This document shows positions 8,373-16,258 of a stretch of DNA of 64,000 nucleotides, one piece after another. The notes below the pieces were generated by a model that ran no database searches, was not told the origin of the DNA, and worked only from the letters and a program-made list of their open reading frames with translations. Position numbers and translations under genes: made by a program. Position 1 is the first letter of the stretch. Each line of letters begins with the position of its first letter. Source of the stretch: Aliivibrio_A kagoshimensis (lineage in GTDB: Bacteria > Pseudomonadota > Gammaproteobacteria > Enterobacterales > Vibrionaceae); NCBI RefSeq assembly GCF_050337105.1, contig NZ_JAKJSQ010000003.1, positions 1 to 64,000 on the forward strand, read 5' to 3'.

Positions 8373-9341
8373 ATGATGAATACGCCAGTTTTTATAAATA
8401 ACAATATTAAGACGACTATCAATAATTCAAATAAAGATGGGAATCAGGACACAACCTTCACTGATAAAGATAGATTACTAAAGCGGCTTGGGAATGCGAA
8501 TTGGCGAGCATTTCAGGCATTAAATATGCAATATGAAAATACGCTAAGTCTCGACGATCTTTATAAGGCGGCACATGAATGGAAGAAGGCCATTTCAGGT
8601 ATTGAATATCCCTGGTTAGTATGGAGTGTCGATGAAGACTGGGCATACGTACAACAGAAGATGGTGATTGAAGCTGGCTGGACACCGGTTGTTGGTTATG
8701 ATCCTCGAAGTGGGGCGCCAACAAAGCTTGTTGAAGGCGCTGTTTTAGTCGACTTTAATCAAGGGTTAAACTTACCAATTTTTTACATGCACTTACCGTT
8801 AGACTTTATTTTTTTATTTGCGGAGCGGTTAGCATTTTTTCATTCCGATCTTTTGATTAGCCCCCCAAAAATGGCTCACCTTTCTGATATATTCAAATCT
8901 CTGCCTGATGGTGAAATCGCCATGACGAACCTGACTAAAATAAAATATAAATGGCTACAACGATTTTTTCCTAAACCAACAAAACTCTTTGAGTTAGCAG
9001 GTTGTATTACTAATAAGGCCAGTAAAGATATATTTAATCATGGTTGTAGCATGTGGCAAGGTTGGGCCTTTCACCCTAACTGCCCGAATGAAATTGAATT
9101 TAAAACTCGTCTAGAAAAACATTGGGATCATGGCGCCGGTTTGCTCTATTGGCAACAAAAATATGGGGGTAAGGTCACCATAATTGAAGAAACTTTTCTT
9201 GATGAAGGACACTTTAGCAGAACAAGTAAAAGTGACTTCAAGGTTCTATCAGATAATAATGAAAACCGTGATACTGGTATGGACCTTAGAGGGAATTTTA
9301 ATGTCTATGAGCTAGCAAAAACGTTTGGTATAAAAGTGTAA
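8373..9341 (+). CDS. unknown 322-residue protein beside a glycosyltransferase
   Basis: I do not recognise the family. The N-terminus is Asn-rich and low-complexity (NNNIKTTINNSN). The core is rich in Trp and acidic residues (YPWLVWSVDEDWAYVQQKM, AGWTPVVGYDPRSGAP, CSMWQGWAFHPNC). There is no signal peptide and no clear membrane span. The coding sequence is visibly more AT-rich than its neighbours, which suggests transfer. It precedes a GT4 glycosyltransferase gene on the same strand by 143 bases. A role in making or anchoring a surface sugar is only a guess from that position. Confidence 0.6.
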   Translation: MMNTPVFINNNIKTTINNSNKDGNQDTTFTDKDRLLKRLGNANWRAFQALNMQYENTLSLDDLYKAAHEWKKAISGIEYPWLVWSVDEDWAYVQQKMVIEAGWTPVVGYDPRSGAPTKLVEGAVLVDFNQGLNLPIFYMHLPLDFIFLFAERLAFFHSDLLISPPKMAHLSDIFKSLPDGEIAMTNLTKIKYKWLQRFFPKPTKLFELAGCITNKASKDIFNHGCSMWQGWAFHPNCPNEIEFKTRLEKHWDHGAGLLYWQQKYGGKVTIIEETFLDEGHFSRTSKSDFKVLSDNNENRDTGMDLRGNFNVYELAKTFGIKV

Positions 9342-9484
9342 GTATTACGGTAATGGTGAACCTACTGTTATTCGTGGTAATTTTGGCTGTTGAGTAAAAT
9401 GTTGCAATATTCAAAGGCTTCACGGAAGGGAAGTGATATATAGCAGAGGTACTGCTGGGTAGTGTATAAATCAGTAGGGAAGGT

Positions 9485-10684
9485 ATGAAGGTATTACATG
9501 TAATAGCCCAAAAACCCCAAGATACAGGCAGTGGGGTATATGTAAAAAATCTGATTAAACAGCTCGGTGACTGCGAGCAAGCTCTTATCGCGGGTATAGA
9601 CAGAGACGATGACATTCAGGTTGAGGTGCCGTTTTATCCAGTGGTATTTCGGCAAGGGGCATTGGATTTCCCGGTTGCGGGAATGAGTGACAGAATGCCC
9701 TATGACAGCACGATCTATCGTGAGTTAAGAGGGGATAAATTACAGCGGTGGAAATCGGCTTTTAGAGAGCGCTTAATCGAGGTTAATCATGCCTTCTCGC
9801 CTGATGTCGTGGTCAGTCATCACCTTTATCTTCTTACTTCGATGGTGAAAGAGGTCTTTACTGACAGTAAAGTGATTGGGGTCTGCCATGCGACAGATAT
9901 TCGCCAACTTTTGACCCACGATTTAGAGACTGATTACATTAAAAGACAGATAGCGACGCTGGATAGAGTTTGTGCACTTCACGAAAGACAAAAAGATCAA
10001 ATTGCGGATGTTTTTTCTATCGACCATCGCAAGATTGAAGTAATGGGCCTTGGTTATGATGAAACATTGTTTGGCAATAATGATTCGAAGAGAGCAAGCA
10101 AAGAGATTTGGTATGTAGGTAAAGTAGCGTACGCCAAAGGGGTTGATGAACTTCTGGATGCTTATGAAGGTGCGGATATTGATCGTCAGACTATTATCTT
10201 GAAGATTGCTGGTGGTATTAGTGGCCGTGAAGGCGAGACCCTTAAAGAAAAAGCGAACCAACTAAACAAGCGTGTCGATCTTCTTGGCAGAACCGAACAG
10301 CACCTCCTAGCTGAACAAATGAAGGGAGGCCACATTCTCGTACTTCCCTCGTATTACGAAGGTTTCCCAATGGTGGTTATTGAAGCCCTTGCGTCTGGAA
10401 TGACCGTTATTGTGAACGATCTTCCTGGGTTACGTGGGGCGCTGGGTGAGGACATTGTTCAAAGTGGGAGGGTTCACTTTGTTTCGATGCCTGAGCTTGA
10501 GGGAATTGATAATATTGCGGTAGAACATCGAAAGTACTACATCGATGAGTTACGTAGAAAACTTGAAGAGGTGGTGGCCAGTGAGCAACCTATTCGTACG
10601 CTCAATTTAGACCACTTTACTTGGCAGGGGATAGGAAAAAAATATCAGACTCTGCTAGAGATAGCGAAAGAGGGTGGTGGTTAG
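9485..10684 (+). CDS. glycosyltransferase family 4 (GT-B)
   Basis: The 399-residue protein is a retaining GT-B enzyme. Its N-terminal donor-independent half starts MKVLHVIAQKPQDTGSGVYVKNL, where the Gly loop normally binds the acceptor. The C-terminal half has WYVGKVAYAKGVDELLDAY, LLGRTEQHLLAEQM and the E-x7-E signature in EGFPMVVIEALASG. It is cytoplasmic and transfers a sugar from an NDP-sugar. The acceptor is unknown because no larger polysaccharide cluster is nearby. The ATG at 9485 follows AGGGAAGGT. It may be co-transcribed with the unknown gene upstream. Confidence 0.85.
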   Translation: MKVLHVIAQKPQDTGSGVYVKNLIKQLGDCEQALIAGIDRDDDIQVEVPFYPVVFRQGALDFPVAGMSDRMPYDSTIYRELRGDKLQRWKSAFRERLIEVNHAFSPDVVVSHHLYLLTSMVKEVFTDSKVIGVCHATDIRQLLTHDLETDYIKRQIATLDRVCALHERQKDQIADVFSIDHRKIEVMGLGYDETLFGNNDSKRASKEIWYVGKVAYAKGVDELLDAYEGADIDRQTIILKIAGGISGREGETLKEKANQLNKRVDLLGRTEQHLLAEQMKGGHILVLPSYYEGFPMVVIEALASGMTVIVNDLPGLRGALGEDIVQSGRVHFVSMPELEGIDNIAVEHRKYYIDELRRKLEEVVASEQPIRTLNLDHFTWQGIGKKYQTLLEIAKEGGG

Positions 10685-10738
10685 GCTCAACCTTAACGAC
10701 TAAACTGTGAACAGATTCATTCAATTAAGGACAATCAG

Positions 10739-11212
10739 ATGATCGAAGTTGGACAAACCTTACCCGTTGCTAATTTGAGTCAGTTAACCGAAGAGGGGTT
10801 AATAGACCATCGAATTATGACGTTGTTTTCAGGTAAGAAAGTGGCACTTTTTGCGGTACCTGGCGCGTTCACCCCAACGTGTTCGGCAGCGCATTTACCA
10901 GGATATGTCACACTGGCTGATCAGATTAAAGCGAAAGGTATTGATATTATTGCCTGTGTTTCGGTCAATGATGCTTTTGTTATGCACGCTTGGGGCGAGA
11001 TGCAGAATGCTTCAGAGTTGATGATGCTTGCAGACGGTGATGCCAGCTTTACTAAAGCACTCGGTCTGGACAAAGATACCGAAGGTTTTGGTGGTGTACG
11101 TTCACAACGATATTCGATGATTATTGATAATGGGGTCGTTACTGCATTGAATGTTGAAGCACCAAAGGTATTTGAAGTTAGTACGGCTGAGCGTCTGCTA
11201 GACAGTTTATAA
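10739..11212 (+). CDS. peroxiredoxin (Prx5/AhpE-type thiol peroxidase)
   Basis: The 157-residue protein has the active-site signature PGAFTPTCS with peroxidatic Cys48 (PxxxTxxC: Pro41, Thr45, Cys48). The only other cysteine is Cys73, as in Prx5-type enzymes. It reduces hydrogen peroxide and organic peroxides in the cytoplasm, using glutaredoxin or thioredoxin as reductant depending on the member. It lacks the C-terminal glutaredoxin domain that some Vibrio and Haemophilus Prx5 proteins carry. It follows the glycosyltransferase gene by 54 bases, with AAGGA at the ribosome site. Confidence 0.88.
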   Translation: MIEVGQTLPVANLSQLTEEGLIDHRIMTLFSGKKVALFAVPGAFTPTCSAAHLPGYVTLADQIKAKGIDIIACVSVNDAFVMHAWGEMQNASELMMLADGDASFTKALGLDKDTEGFGGVRSQRYSMIIDNGVVTALNVEAPKVFEVSTAERLLDSL

Positions 11213-11243
11213 TCGGTACGTTAAGTTGGTGGCTCAGGGATTA

Positions 11244-11308
11244 AGCAATAATAAATTATCGTTAAACGATAATTTATTATTGCTCTTCGGTTTGTTATGT
11301 TCTAGTAT
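11244..11308 (+). promoter_or_regulatory. 20-bp-arm palindrome overlapping a promoter for the DUF2975/XRE pair
   Basis: 11244-11263 is the exact inverted repeat of 11265-11284, around one central A (core ATCGTTAAACGAT). A promoter fits directly after it: TTGCTC (11280-11285), a 17-base spacer, then TAGTAT (11303-11308), 30 bases before the ATG at 11338. The palindrome overlaps the -35 box, so it suits an operator for the XRE protein of the same operon. It could also act as a terminator hairpin for the peroxiredoxin gene upstream. Confidence 0.55.
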
Positions 11309-11337
11309 GGCCTCATCAAATTTACGAGGTTATTACT

Positions 11338-11886
11338 ATGTCTAAGATTCAAAAACAGAGCCGTCGTGTACGTGTTTTTTTTCAATGTTTATTTGTTCTT
11401 ACCCCAATTGCTGTGTGTTATTACTGGTTAACTGTCGACACTCAGTATGATTTCTTGACGACATTAGGCATCATCGAGAACACCATTGATGTGAGTGGTT
11501 ATACTCAATTACCCTTGACAGCTTCTACACGCCTGTTCGCGTCTATCGCAAGCTTATTATTATGCGGTATTATTATGTACGCATTAAAAGTGCTCATTCA
11601 TCTCTTTAAAAACTACGAACGGAATGAGATCTTCTCTTTAGATAATACATTGAGCTATCAAAAACTGGGTTATAGCCTGTTTTACTGGGTAGCAGCATCT
11701 GTCGTATATGGTGCACTCATGTCAGTGATACTGTCATTTAACAATCCACCTGGCGAGAGAGTATTGGCCGTTGGCTTTGAAGGGATGGACGTTTTAAATA
11801 TTGTATTGGGTTTTATTATTTTGATCATCTCTTGGGTGATGAAAGAAGGATATCTTTTATCTGATGAAAATAGCCACACCATTTAG
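11338..11886 (+). CDS. DUF2975 membrane protein
   Basis: The 182-residue protein has four predicted membrane helices (around residues 15-32, 65-87, 112-135 and 155-172). It fits the DUF2975 family, whose genes are usually followed by a small XRE regulator, as here. The function of the family is not established. It has a clear ribosome site (CGAGG) 8 nt before the ATG. A strong palindrome lies upstream and the regulator gene starts 9 bases after its stop. Confidence 0.75.
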   Translation: MSKIQKQSRRVRVFFQCLFVLTPIAVCYYWLTVDTQYDFLTTLGIIENTIDVSGYTQLPLTASTRLFASIASLLLCGIIMYALKVLIHLFKNYERNEIFSLDNTLSYQKLGYSLFYWVAASVVYGALMSVILSFNNPPGERVLAVGFEGMDVLNIVLGFIILIISWVMKEGYLLSDENSHTI

Positions 11887-11895
11887 GGGGTAACC

Positions 11896-12120
11896 ATGTC
11901 TATTCGTATAAATGTAGATGTCATGATGGCTAAGCGTAAAATGCGCTTAAAGCAATTGGCACAAGAAGTGGGCATCACCGAAGCAAATTTGTCAGTATTG
12001 AAAAATGGCAAAGCCAAAGCGATTAGGTTGTCGACTTTGGATAAGTTGTGTGAAGCATTGGAATGCCAACCGGGAGATATCTTAGAATTTGAGGTCAATA
12101 TTAAGAGTGATATCGAGTAA
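11896..12120 (+). CDS. small XRE regulator paired with DUF2975
   Basis: The 74-residue protein is almost entirely one helix-turn-helix domain: MRLKQLAQEVGITEANLSVLKNGKAKAIRLSTLDKLCEALECQPGDILEF. This is the YozG-like compact XRE type found behind DUF2975 genes. A strong ribosome site (GGGGG) lies ahead. It probably represses its own operon through the palindrome at 11244-11284. That is inferred. The stop codon lies just past the left arm of the hairpin that ends the operon. Confidence 0.82.
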   Translation: MSIRINVDVMMAKRKMRLKQLAQEVGITEANLSVLKNGKAKAIRLSTLDKLCEALECQPGDILEFEVNIKSDIE

Positions 12121-12152
12121 TGAAATATTGCTCGATATCAGTATGATTATTT
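12108..12152. terminator. hairpin between convergent XRE and Vat-like genes
   Basis: TGATATCGAG (12108-12117) pairs with CTCGATATCA (12131-12140). The sequence after it, GTATGATTATTTTTATT, is T-rich on the plus strand, so it can stop the DUF2975/XRE transcript. The left arm lies inside the end of the XRE coding sequence. Confidence 0.6.
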
Positions 12153-12806
12153 TTATTCGGCGCTTTTAAGTGCAATTACATCACAACCCATAATTGCCTC
12201 AAGGTTAGCGGTGATCTTTGCCGCTGACCAATCCCACCATGCCAGACGAAGTAATTCCTCAATCACAGACTGCTCAAATCGAGCTTTAATAAGCTCCGCG
12301 GGGTTTCCCCCATAAATGGAGTAAGCGGGGATATCTTTTGTTACTACCGATTTACTGGCAATAATGGCTCCATCGCCAATGGTCACGCCTGGCATGATGG
12401 TGGCGTCATATCCGATCCAGACATCATTACCGATTTTGGTATCGCCTTTAAAAGGTAACTCGCCCTCTTTAGGTATGCCTTTTTCCCAGCCGTTGCCAAA
12501 AATATAAAATGGATAAGATGAAAAACCAGAGGTCTTGTGGTTTGCGCCATTCATAATGAATTTGACATCTTTTGCTATGGCGCAGAACTTGCCAATAATC
12601 AATTTGTCACCAATAAACGGAAAGTGATAAAGCACATTATTTTCAAAATTCTCAGGGCCATCGGGATCGTCGTAATAGGTGTAATCACCAACAATGATAT
12701 GTTCGTTATCAATAAAGTTTTTCAAATAACCCACTTGAGGAAATCCAGTCATTGGTTCTTTATGATCAGGGTTGGGTCCGAACACACTACACTCCATATT
12801 AGGCAC
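12153..12806 (-). CDS. Vat/CatB-type xenobiotic acetyltransferase (left-handed beta helix)
   Basis: The protein is 217 residues from GTG 12806, or 214 from ATG 12797, which is more likely. It closely follows the streptogramin A acetyltransferases (VatD type): PNPDHKEPMTGFPQVGYLK, VGDYTYYDDPDG, LYHFPFIGDKLIIGKFCAIAKDV, then the catalytic His in IMNGANH, FGNGWEK, and the hexapeptide coils GDTKIGNDVWIGYDATIMPGV. The family moves acetyl from acetyl-CoA to streptogramin A or chloramphenicol. Length and motifs are complete, so activity is plausible. No mobile element adjoins it, so it looks like a resident chromosomal copy. The real substrate is untested. Confidence 0.85.
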   Translation of the reverse strand: MPNMECSVFGPNPDHKEPMTGFPQVGYLKNFIDNEHIIVGDYTYYDDPDGPENFENNVLYHFPFIGDKLIIGKFCAIAKDVKFIMNGANHKTSGFSSYPFYIFGNGWEKGIPKEGELPFKGDTKIGNDVWIGYDATIMPGVTIGDGAIIASKSVVTKDIPAYSIYGGNPAELIKARFEQSVIEELLRLAWWDWSAAKITANLEAIMGCDVIALKSAE

Positions 12807-12811
12807 GTGAC

Positions 12812-13414
12812 TTAGGGGACAGGCGTCTCTATTACGCAGTTAATTCGCTCTACAGACCCTTGTTCAATCTTGAAAAAGGCATCTTGAGGTAAGTCCTGTT
12901 CCCAGACTTGGTTATAACTCAAATTGAGTAAGATTCCTCGTAACACAATACCAGTAAGAGCATGGCTAATCACGACAATGTCCTCAGACTCGGGACGTTC
13001 CGCAAGCCAAGACAAGAGCCTTGTTTTGACCGATTCATAAGACTCAGCCTGTGGTGCTTTCAAATACCAATCTTTATCATTTAATAAGTTAGGCATTTCT
13101 GCGACTAAACTTGGTACGGTTCTTTGTTCCCAAGATCCTAACATAAACTCTTTTAATCTCGAGTCTTCAATGATTTGAGAGCTAGGGTGGCCAATCTCGT
13201 CACAAACAATTTGCGCGGTTTGTATTGCTCGACCTAAAGGACTGCTATAAACGCGATACTCTTGATGTCCTAAATACTTGGTTAAGGAAGCTCCAACATT
13301 GTGTGCTTGTGCGGTGCCTTTAGTCGTTAGTGGCGAGTTACAGTGACCTTGTAGCTTCTTCTCAGCGTTAAACTGAGTTTCACCATGTCTTAAAACAAAT
13401 ACTCTTCTTGTCAC
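12812..13414 (-). CDS. histidine phosphatase family protein
   Basis: The 200-residue protein has the RHG motif at residues 9-11 (FVLRHGETQFNAE, with His10 as the phosphorylated residue). It also has the matching second-half histidine in VVISHALTGIVLRG, SSPLGRAIQTA, and the acid in FMLGSWEQR. It belongs to the phosphoglycerate-mutase-like branch with CobC/GpmB-type phosphatases. The substrate is not readable. It lies 5 bases upstream of the Vat-like gene on the same strand and may be co-transcribed with it. Confidence 0.82.
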   Translation of the reverse strand: MTRRVFVLRHGETQFNAEKKLQGHCNSPLTTKGTAQAHNVGASLTKYLGHQEYRVYSSPLGRAIQTAQIVCDEIGHPSSQIIEDSRLKEFMLGSWEQRTVPSLVAEMPNLLNDKDWYLKAPQAESYESVKTRLLSWLAERPESEDIVVISHALTGIVLRGILLNLSYNQVWEQDLPQDAFFKIEQGSVERINCVIETPVP

Positions 13415-13456
13415 AACTGCCCCTATTTAGTTGATAATGAGTGATAGGTAGTGCTT

Positions 13457-13999
13457 TTAAAACGAAGAGCCCGGCTGAGTGAGGAACTCAATCTCTTCGG
13501 CAGTAGAAGTACGGTTTAGAATTGAATTTCGGTGCGGGTATCGGCTATATTTTACAATGATATCCCGATGTTTTATTTCAAAATCAATGTTAGATTGCAC
13601 ACCGTTCTCTTTAAATAGTTCTAATGCAACATCATGAATCTTCAATGATTCACTGTGCATGAATGGCATATAGAGAAAGCTTCGCTCAACGTCATTGAGA
13701 TCCTTATGCATGCCCAAAGAGATCGCTTCTTGTGACAGAGTTAATGCGAGTGGGTCTGATGAGAATGCTTGTGGCGTATCTCTAAATATATTTCTTGAGA
13801 ATTGGTCTAAAACGATGATTTCCGCGAGTCGCCCTTTAGCAGAATGTCGCCAATCAAATAGCTCACACTGATTGGCTTGTTCATGTAACGCTAAGAATTT
13901 CTTTGAAATAAGAGCATCAAAACTTGAATCTTTAACCCACCACTGGGACGGAGTGACCTCATTGAACCAAAAATCTAATACCACGTTAAAACTTGTCAT
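13457..13999 (-). CDS. DUF924 family protein
   Basis: The 180-residue all-helical protein carries the family's hallmark: VLDFWF at the start, then KGRLAEIIVLDQFSRNIFRDTPQAFSSDP and the FLYMPFMHSESL helix. DUF924 proteins are cytoplasmic, TPR-like in fold, and without an established role. It lies 42 bases upstream of the histidine-phosphatase gene on the same strand, so the three genes 13999-12153 may form one transcript. Confidence 0.8.
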   Translation of the reverse strand: MTSFNVVLDFWFNEVTPSQWWVKDSSFDALISKKFLALHEQANQCELFDWRHSAKGRLAEIIVLDQFSRNIFRDTPQAFSSDPLALTLSQEAISLGMHKDLNDVERSFLYMPFMHSESLKIHDVALELFKENGVQSNIDFEIKHRDIIVKYSRYPHRNSILNRTSTAEEIEFLTQPGSSF

Positions 14000-14097
14000 G
14001 CTCTTATTAACCTTTTGGCTACATTTGGAACACTAATTTACCACGCATTAACTAGGATAGTCGTATTTTAATTCATTGGAGTGTTGTTGTTGACGCT

Positions 14098-14433
14098 TCA
14101 AGCCTTTTTTACAAACTTGGCGGTTATCATCATTTCGCCAACGCCATCCACTTTGCAGTCGAATTGGTGATCTTTTCCGTCAACAATACGTTTTATAACG
14201 GCTTTAGTTCCAATTTTGAGTATTTGAGAACTACCTTTCACTTTCAGATCTTTGGCTATGGTGAGTTTATCGCCTTCTGTCAATAAGGTTCCGTTGACGT
14301 CTTTTAATGATAACGTTTCATCGGAAAGCACTTCAGCGGGGTTCCATTCATAAGCGCACTCTGGGCAAATGAGATGATTTTGATCTTGGTAAACAAATTC
14401 TGATTTACAGTTTGGACAAGGAGGAATAGACAT
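14098..14433 (-). CDS. yjdM: PhnA/YjdM-type zinc-ribbon protein
   Basis: The 111-residue protein starts with a zinc ribbon, CPNCKSEFVYQD and CPECAYEWNP, giving four Cys ligands. The conserved PhnA domain follows (LKDVNGTLLTEGDKLTIAKDLKVKGSS...LKIGTKAVIKRI). The family was named for alkylphosphonate use, but E. coli PhnA/YjdM has no proven part in the C-P lyase route. No phn genes are nearby. It is a single gene. The 216 bases between it and yghU hold no further gene. Confidence 0.85.
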   Translation of the reverse strand: MSIPPCPNCKSEFVYQDQNHLICPECAYEWNPAEVLSDETLSLKDVNGTLLTEGDKLTIAKDLKVKGSSQILKIGTKAVIKRIVDGKDHQFDCKVDGVGEMMITAKFVKKA

Positions 14434-14649
14434 ACATTTCCAGTGATAGAGGTGAGATTGTTTAGTTGCGAAAAGCGCGATACATGGTATTTCTAGTTGA
14501 TTGATATTTTAACATAGCTACACACAGACAATTCAGAATAATGAAACTCTTTTGTTACTCAATTGGTCTACATTCAAAGTTAACCCAATTAATAATCCAT
14601 TCTACAATAACGGAATTGAACTTCGTACTGCACGATTTTAGGAGAAACG

Positions 14650-15510
14650 ATGAATAACAACGAGTATGTACCACCAACAATTTGGCAAAATGAAGCAAGC
14701 AGTGGAAATGCATGGGCAAACATAAATAGCCCTGAAGCGGGTGCGAGGTTTGAACGAGAACTGCCAATCGGTGAGTACTCACTACAGCTTTATTCGATTG
14801 GTACACCTAACGGTCAAAAAGTGACTATCATGCTCGAAGAGCTACTGGCCTTAGGAATTAAAGGCGCTGAGTATGATGCTTTTCTTATTAATATTAGTGA
14901 AGCTGAACAGTTTTCGACAGGGTTTGTTGAGGTTAATCCAAATTCAAAAATCCCCGCTTTAGTGGATAAATCAGGTGATTCAGATATTAACGTTTTTGAA
15001 TCCGCGTCGATTATGGTTCACCTTGCTGAGAAGTTTGAGCAATTTCTACCTAAAAACGGCCCTGCTCGTACTCAGACATTTAATTGGTTGTTTTGGGCAC
15101 AAGGTTCTGCGCCATTTTTAGGTGGTGGTTTTGGTCATTTTTATGCTTATGCTGATGAAAAGCAGGAGTACCCAATAAATCGTTTCGCTATGGAAGTTAA
15201 GCGTCAGTTAGATGTGTTGGATAAGCAGTTAGCTAATAACAGCTTTGTCGCAGGGGAAGAGTACACGATAGCGGATATGGCGATTTGGCCGTGGTATGGC
15301 AGCCTAGTTTTAGGGCGAGCTTATAATGCTGCAGAGTTCTTGCAGGTGGAGAGATATACTCACGTGGTACGTTGGGCGAAACAGATTGATTCTCGTGAAG
15401 CGGTTCAACGTGGGCGTATCGTTAATCGTTCCTTTGGTGAAGAGTGGGAGCAGGTGTTGGAACGTCACTCTGCGCAAGATATCGATAATGTGTTGAAGTT
15501 AAAAAGGTAA
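14650..15510 (+). CDS. yghU: YghU-type glutathione S-transferase (disulfide-bond oxidoreductase)
   Basis: The 286-residue protein has the YghU layout: an N-terminal extension (YVPPTIWQNEASSGNAWANINSPEAG), a thioredoxin-like GST domain starting YSLQLYSIGTPNGQKVTIMLEEL with VNPNSKIPALVD and the ES glutathione-binding pair in FESASIMVHLAEKF, then the helical domain to residue 280. YghU binds two glutathione molecules and reduces disulfides and organic peroxides. AGGAGA precedes the ATG. A hairpin follows. It is a cytoplasmic single gene. Confidence 0.9.
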   Translation: MNNNEYVPPTIWQNEASSGNAWANINSPEAGARFERELPIGEYSLQLYSIGTPNGQKVTIMLEELLALGIKGAEYDAFLINISEAEQFSTGFVEVNPNSKIPALVDKSGDSDINVFESASIMVHLAEKFEQFLPKNGPARTQTFNWLFWAQGSAPFLGGGFGHFYAYADEKQEYPINRFAMEVKRQLDVLDKQLANNSFVAGEEYTIADMAIWPWYGSLVLGRAYNAAEFLQVERYTHVVRWAKQIDSREAVQRGRIVNRSFGEEWEQVLERHSAQDIDNVLKLKR

Positions 15511-15532
15511 GCATACAGTCCTTGAATAGTCT

Positions 15533-15559
15533 CCCCTAGAACGTTGATGATTCTAGGGG
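15533..15559. terminator. hairpin between convergent yghU and a membrane-protein gene
   Basis: CCCCTAGAA (15533-15541) pairs with TTCTAGGGG (15551-15559) around a 9-base loop. There is no clean T run on either side, so terminator activity is moderately supported only by the position between convergent genes. Confidence 0.5.
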
Positions 15560-15581
15560 GGATTGTCCAATTTTTGGGGCA

Positions 15582-16019
15582 TCAATAAATCTTATTTGCT
15601 GCCTCACTCCATCGTTTGCTAATGGAGTGCATAACGATCAGAAAGGGGATCTGTAAGAAGGGTTCAAAACGCAACGTTAATGAGTCTGAGCTGCTATTGT
15701 CGATGATGTAAAAGAGACACAAACCTAAGCCAAGGTAGCCATTGACTAAGCCTGTATTGACCGCCCAACTTTTTCCTTTTAGCAACCCATAAGTACAAAA
15801 AGCAAAGTAAGAACCAAATCCGATAATAGCAATTAAGTCTGGCGTGAGTTCCAATGATGTGAGTTTAAACCCGAGGAAGTCTATATTGGCTTCGCCACTC
15901 ATGGTATAGACAGCGACTAAAAAAGAGAAGATAGCGATAGGGGCGAGACCGACAAACAACCAGCCGAAAACTTTAATCCAGAGTGGGACTAGCGATTGTC
16001 TGTATTTTTCGACGGACAT
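15582..16019 (-). CDS. four-helix membrane protein, unknown
   Basis: The 145-residue protein has membrane spans at about residues 15-38, 57-80 (IAIIGFGSYFAFCTYGLL), 85-105 and 115-130. It has a short basic N-terminus (VEKYRQSLVPLWIKVFGWLFVGLAP). No motif ties it to a named family. It is a single gene, convergent with yghU. The 239 bases upstream to rlmF hold nothing else clear. Confidence 0.55.
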   Translation of the reverse strand: MSVEKYRQSLVPLWIKVFGWLFVGLAPIAIFSFLVAVYTMSGEANIDFLGFKLTSLELTPDLIAIIGFGSYFAFCTYGLLKGKSWAVNTGLVNGYLGLGLCLFYIIDNSSSDSLTLRFEPFLQIPFLIVMHSISKRWSEAANKIY

Positions 16020-16258
16020 ACAATTCCTCTTGAAAATAACACAAAGATATTCATTTACTTAACCACTGTTTATTGTGTTTTGCCGTGACAGGTGTCTGCT
16101 TCGAACAAAATAGAGGGTTATCGTGTTTTGATTGATGGGATTTTACACATAATGAAGGGTTATATGAGCGATTTAATTACGGTGGACCAAGTATACAGGC
16201 TGCGTTGCGGTAACAGATTTGCTATAATTTTGGCTTCTTTCGCTAATAGTTCTCTCCT

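Noticed and set aside
16083..16095. GTGACAGGTGTCTG as another copy of the dispersed motif
   Set aside because: It is a different sequence (a small palindrome GACA-GGTGTC) and does not align with GGGACAGACAC beyond a few bases.
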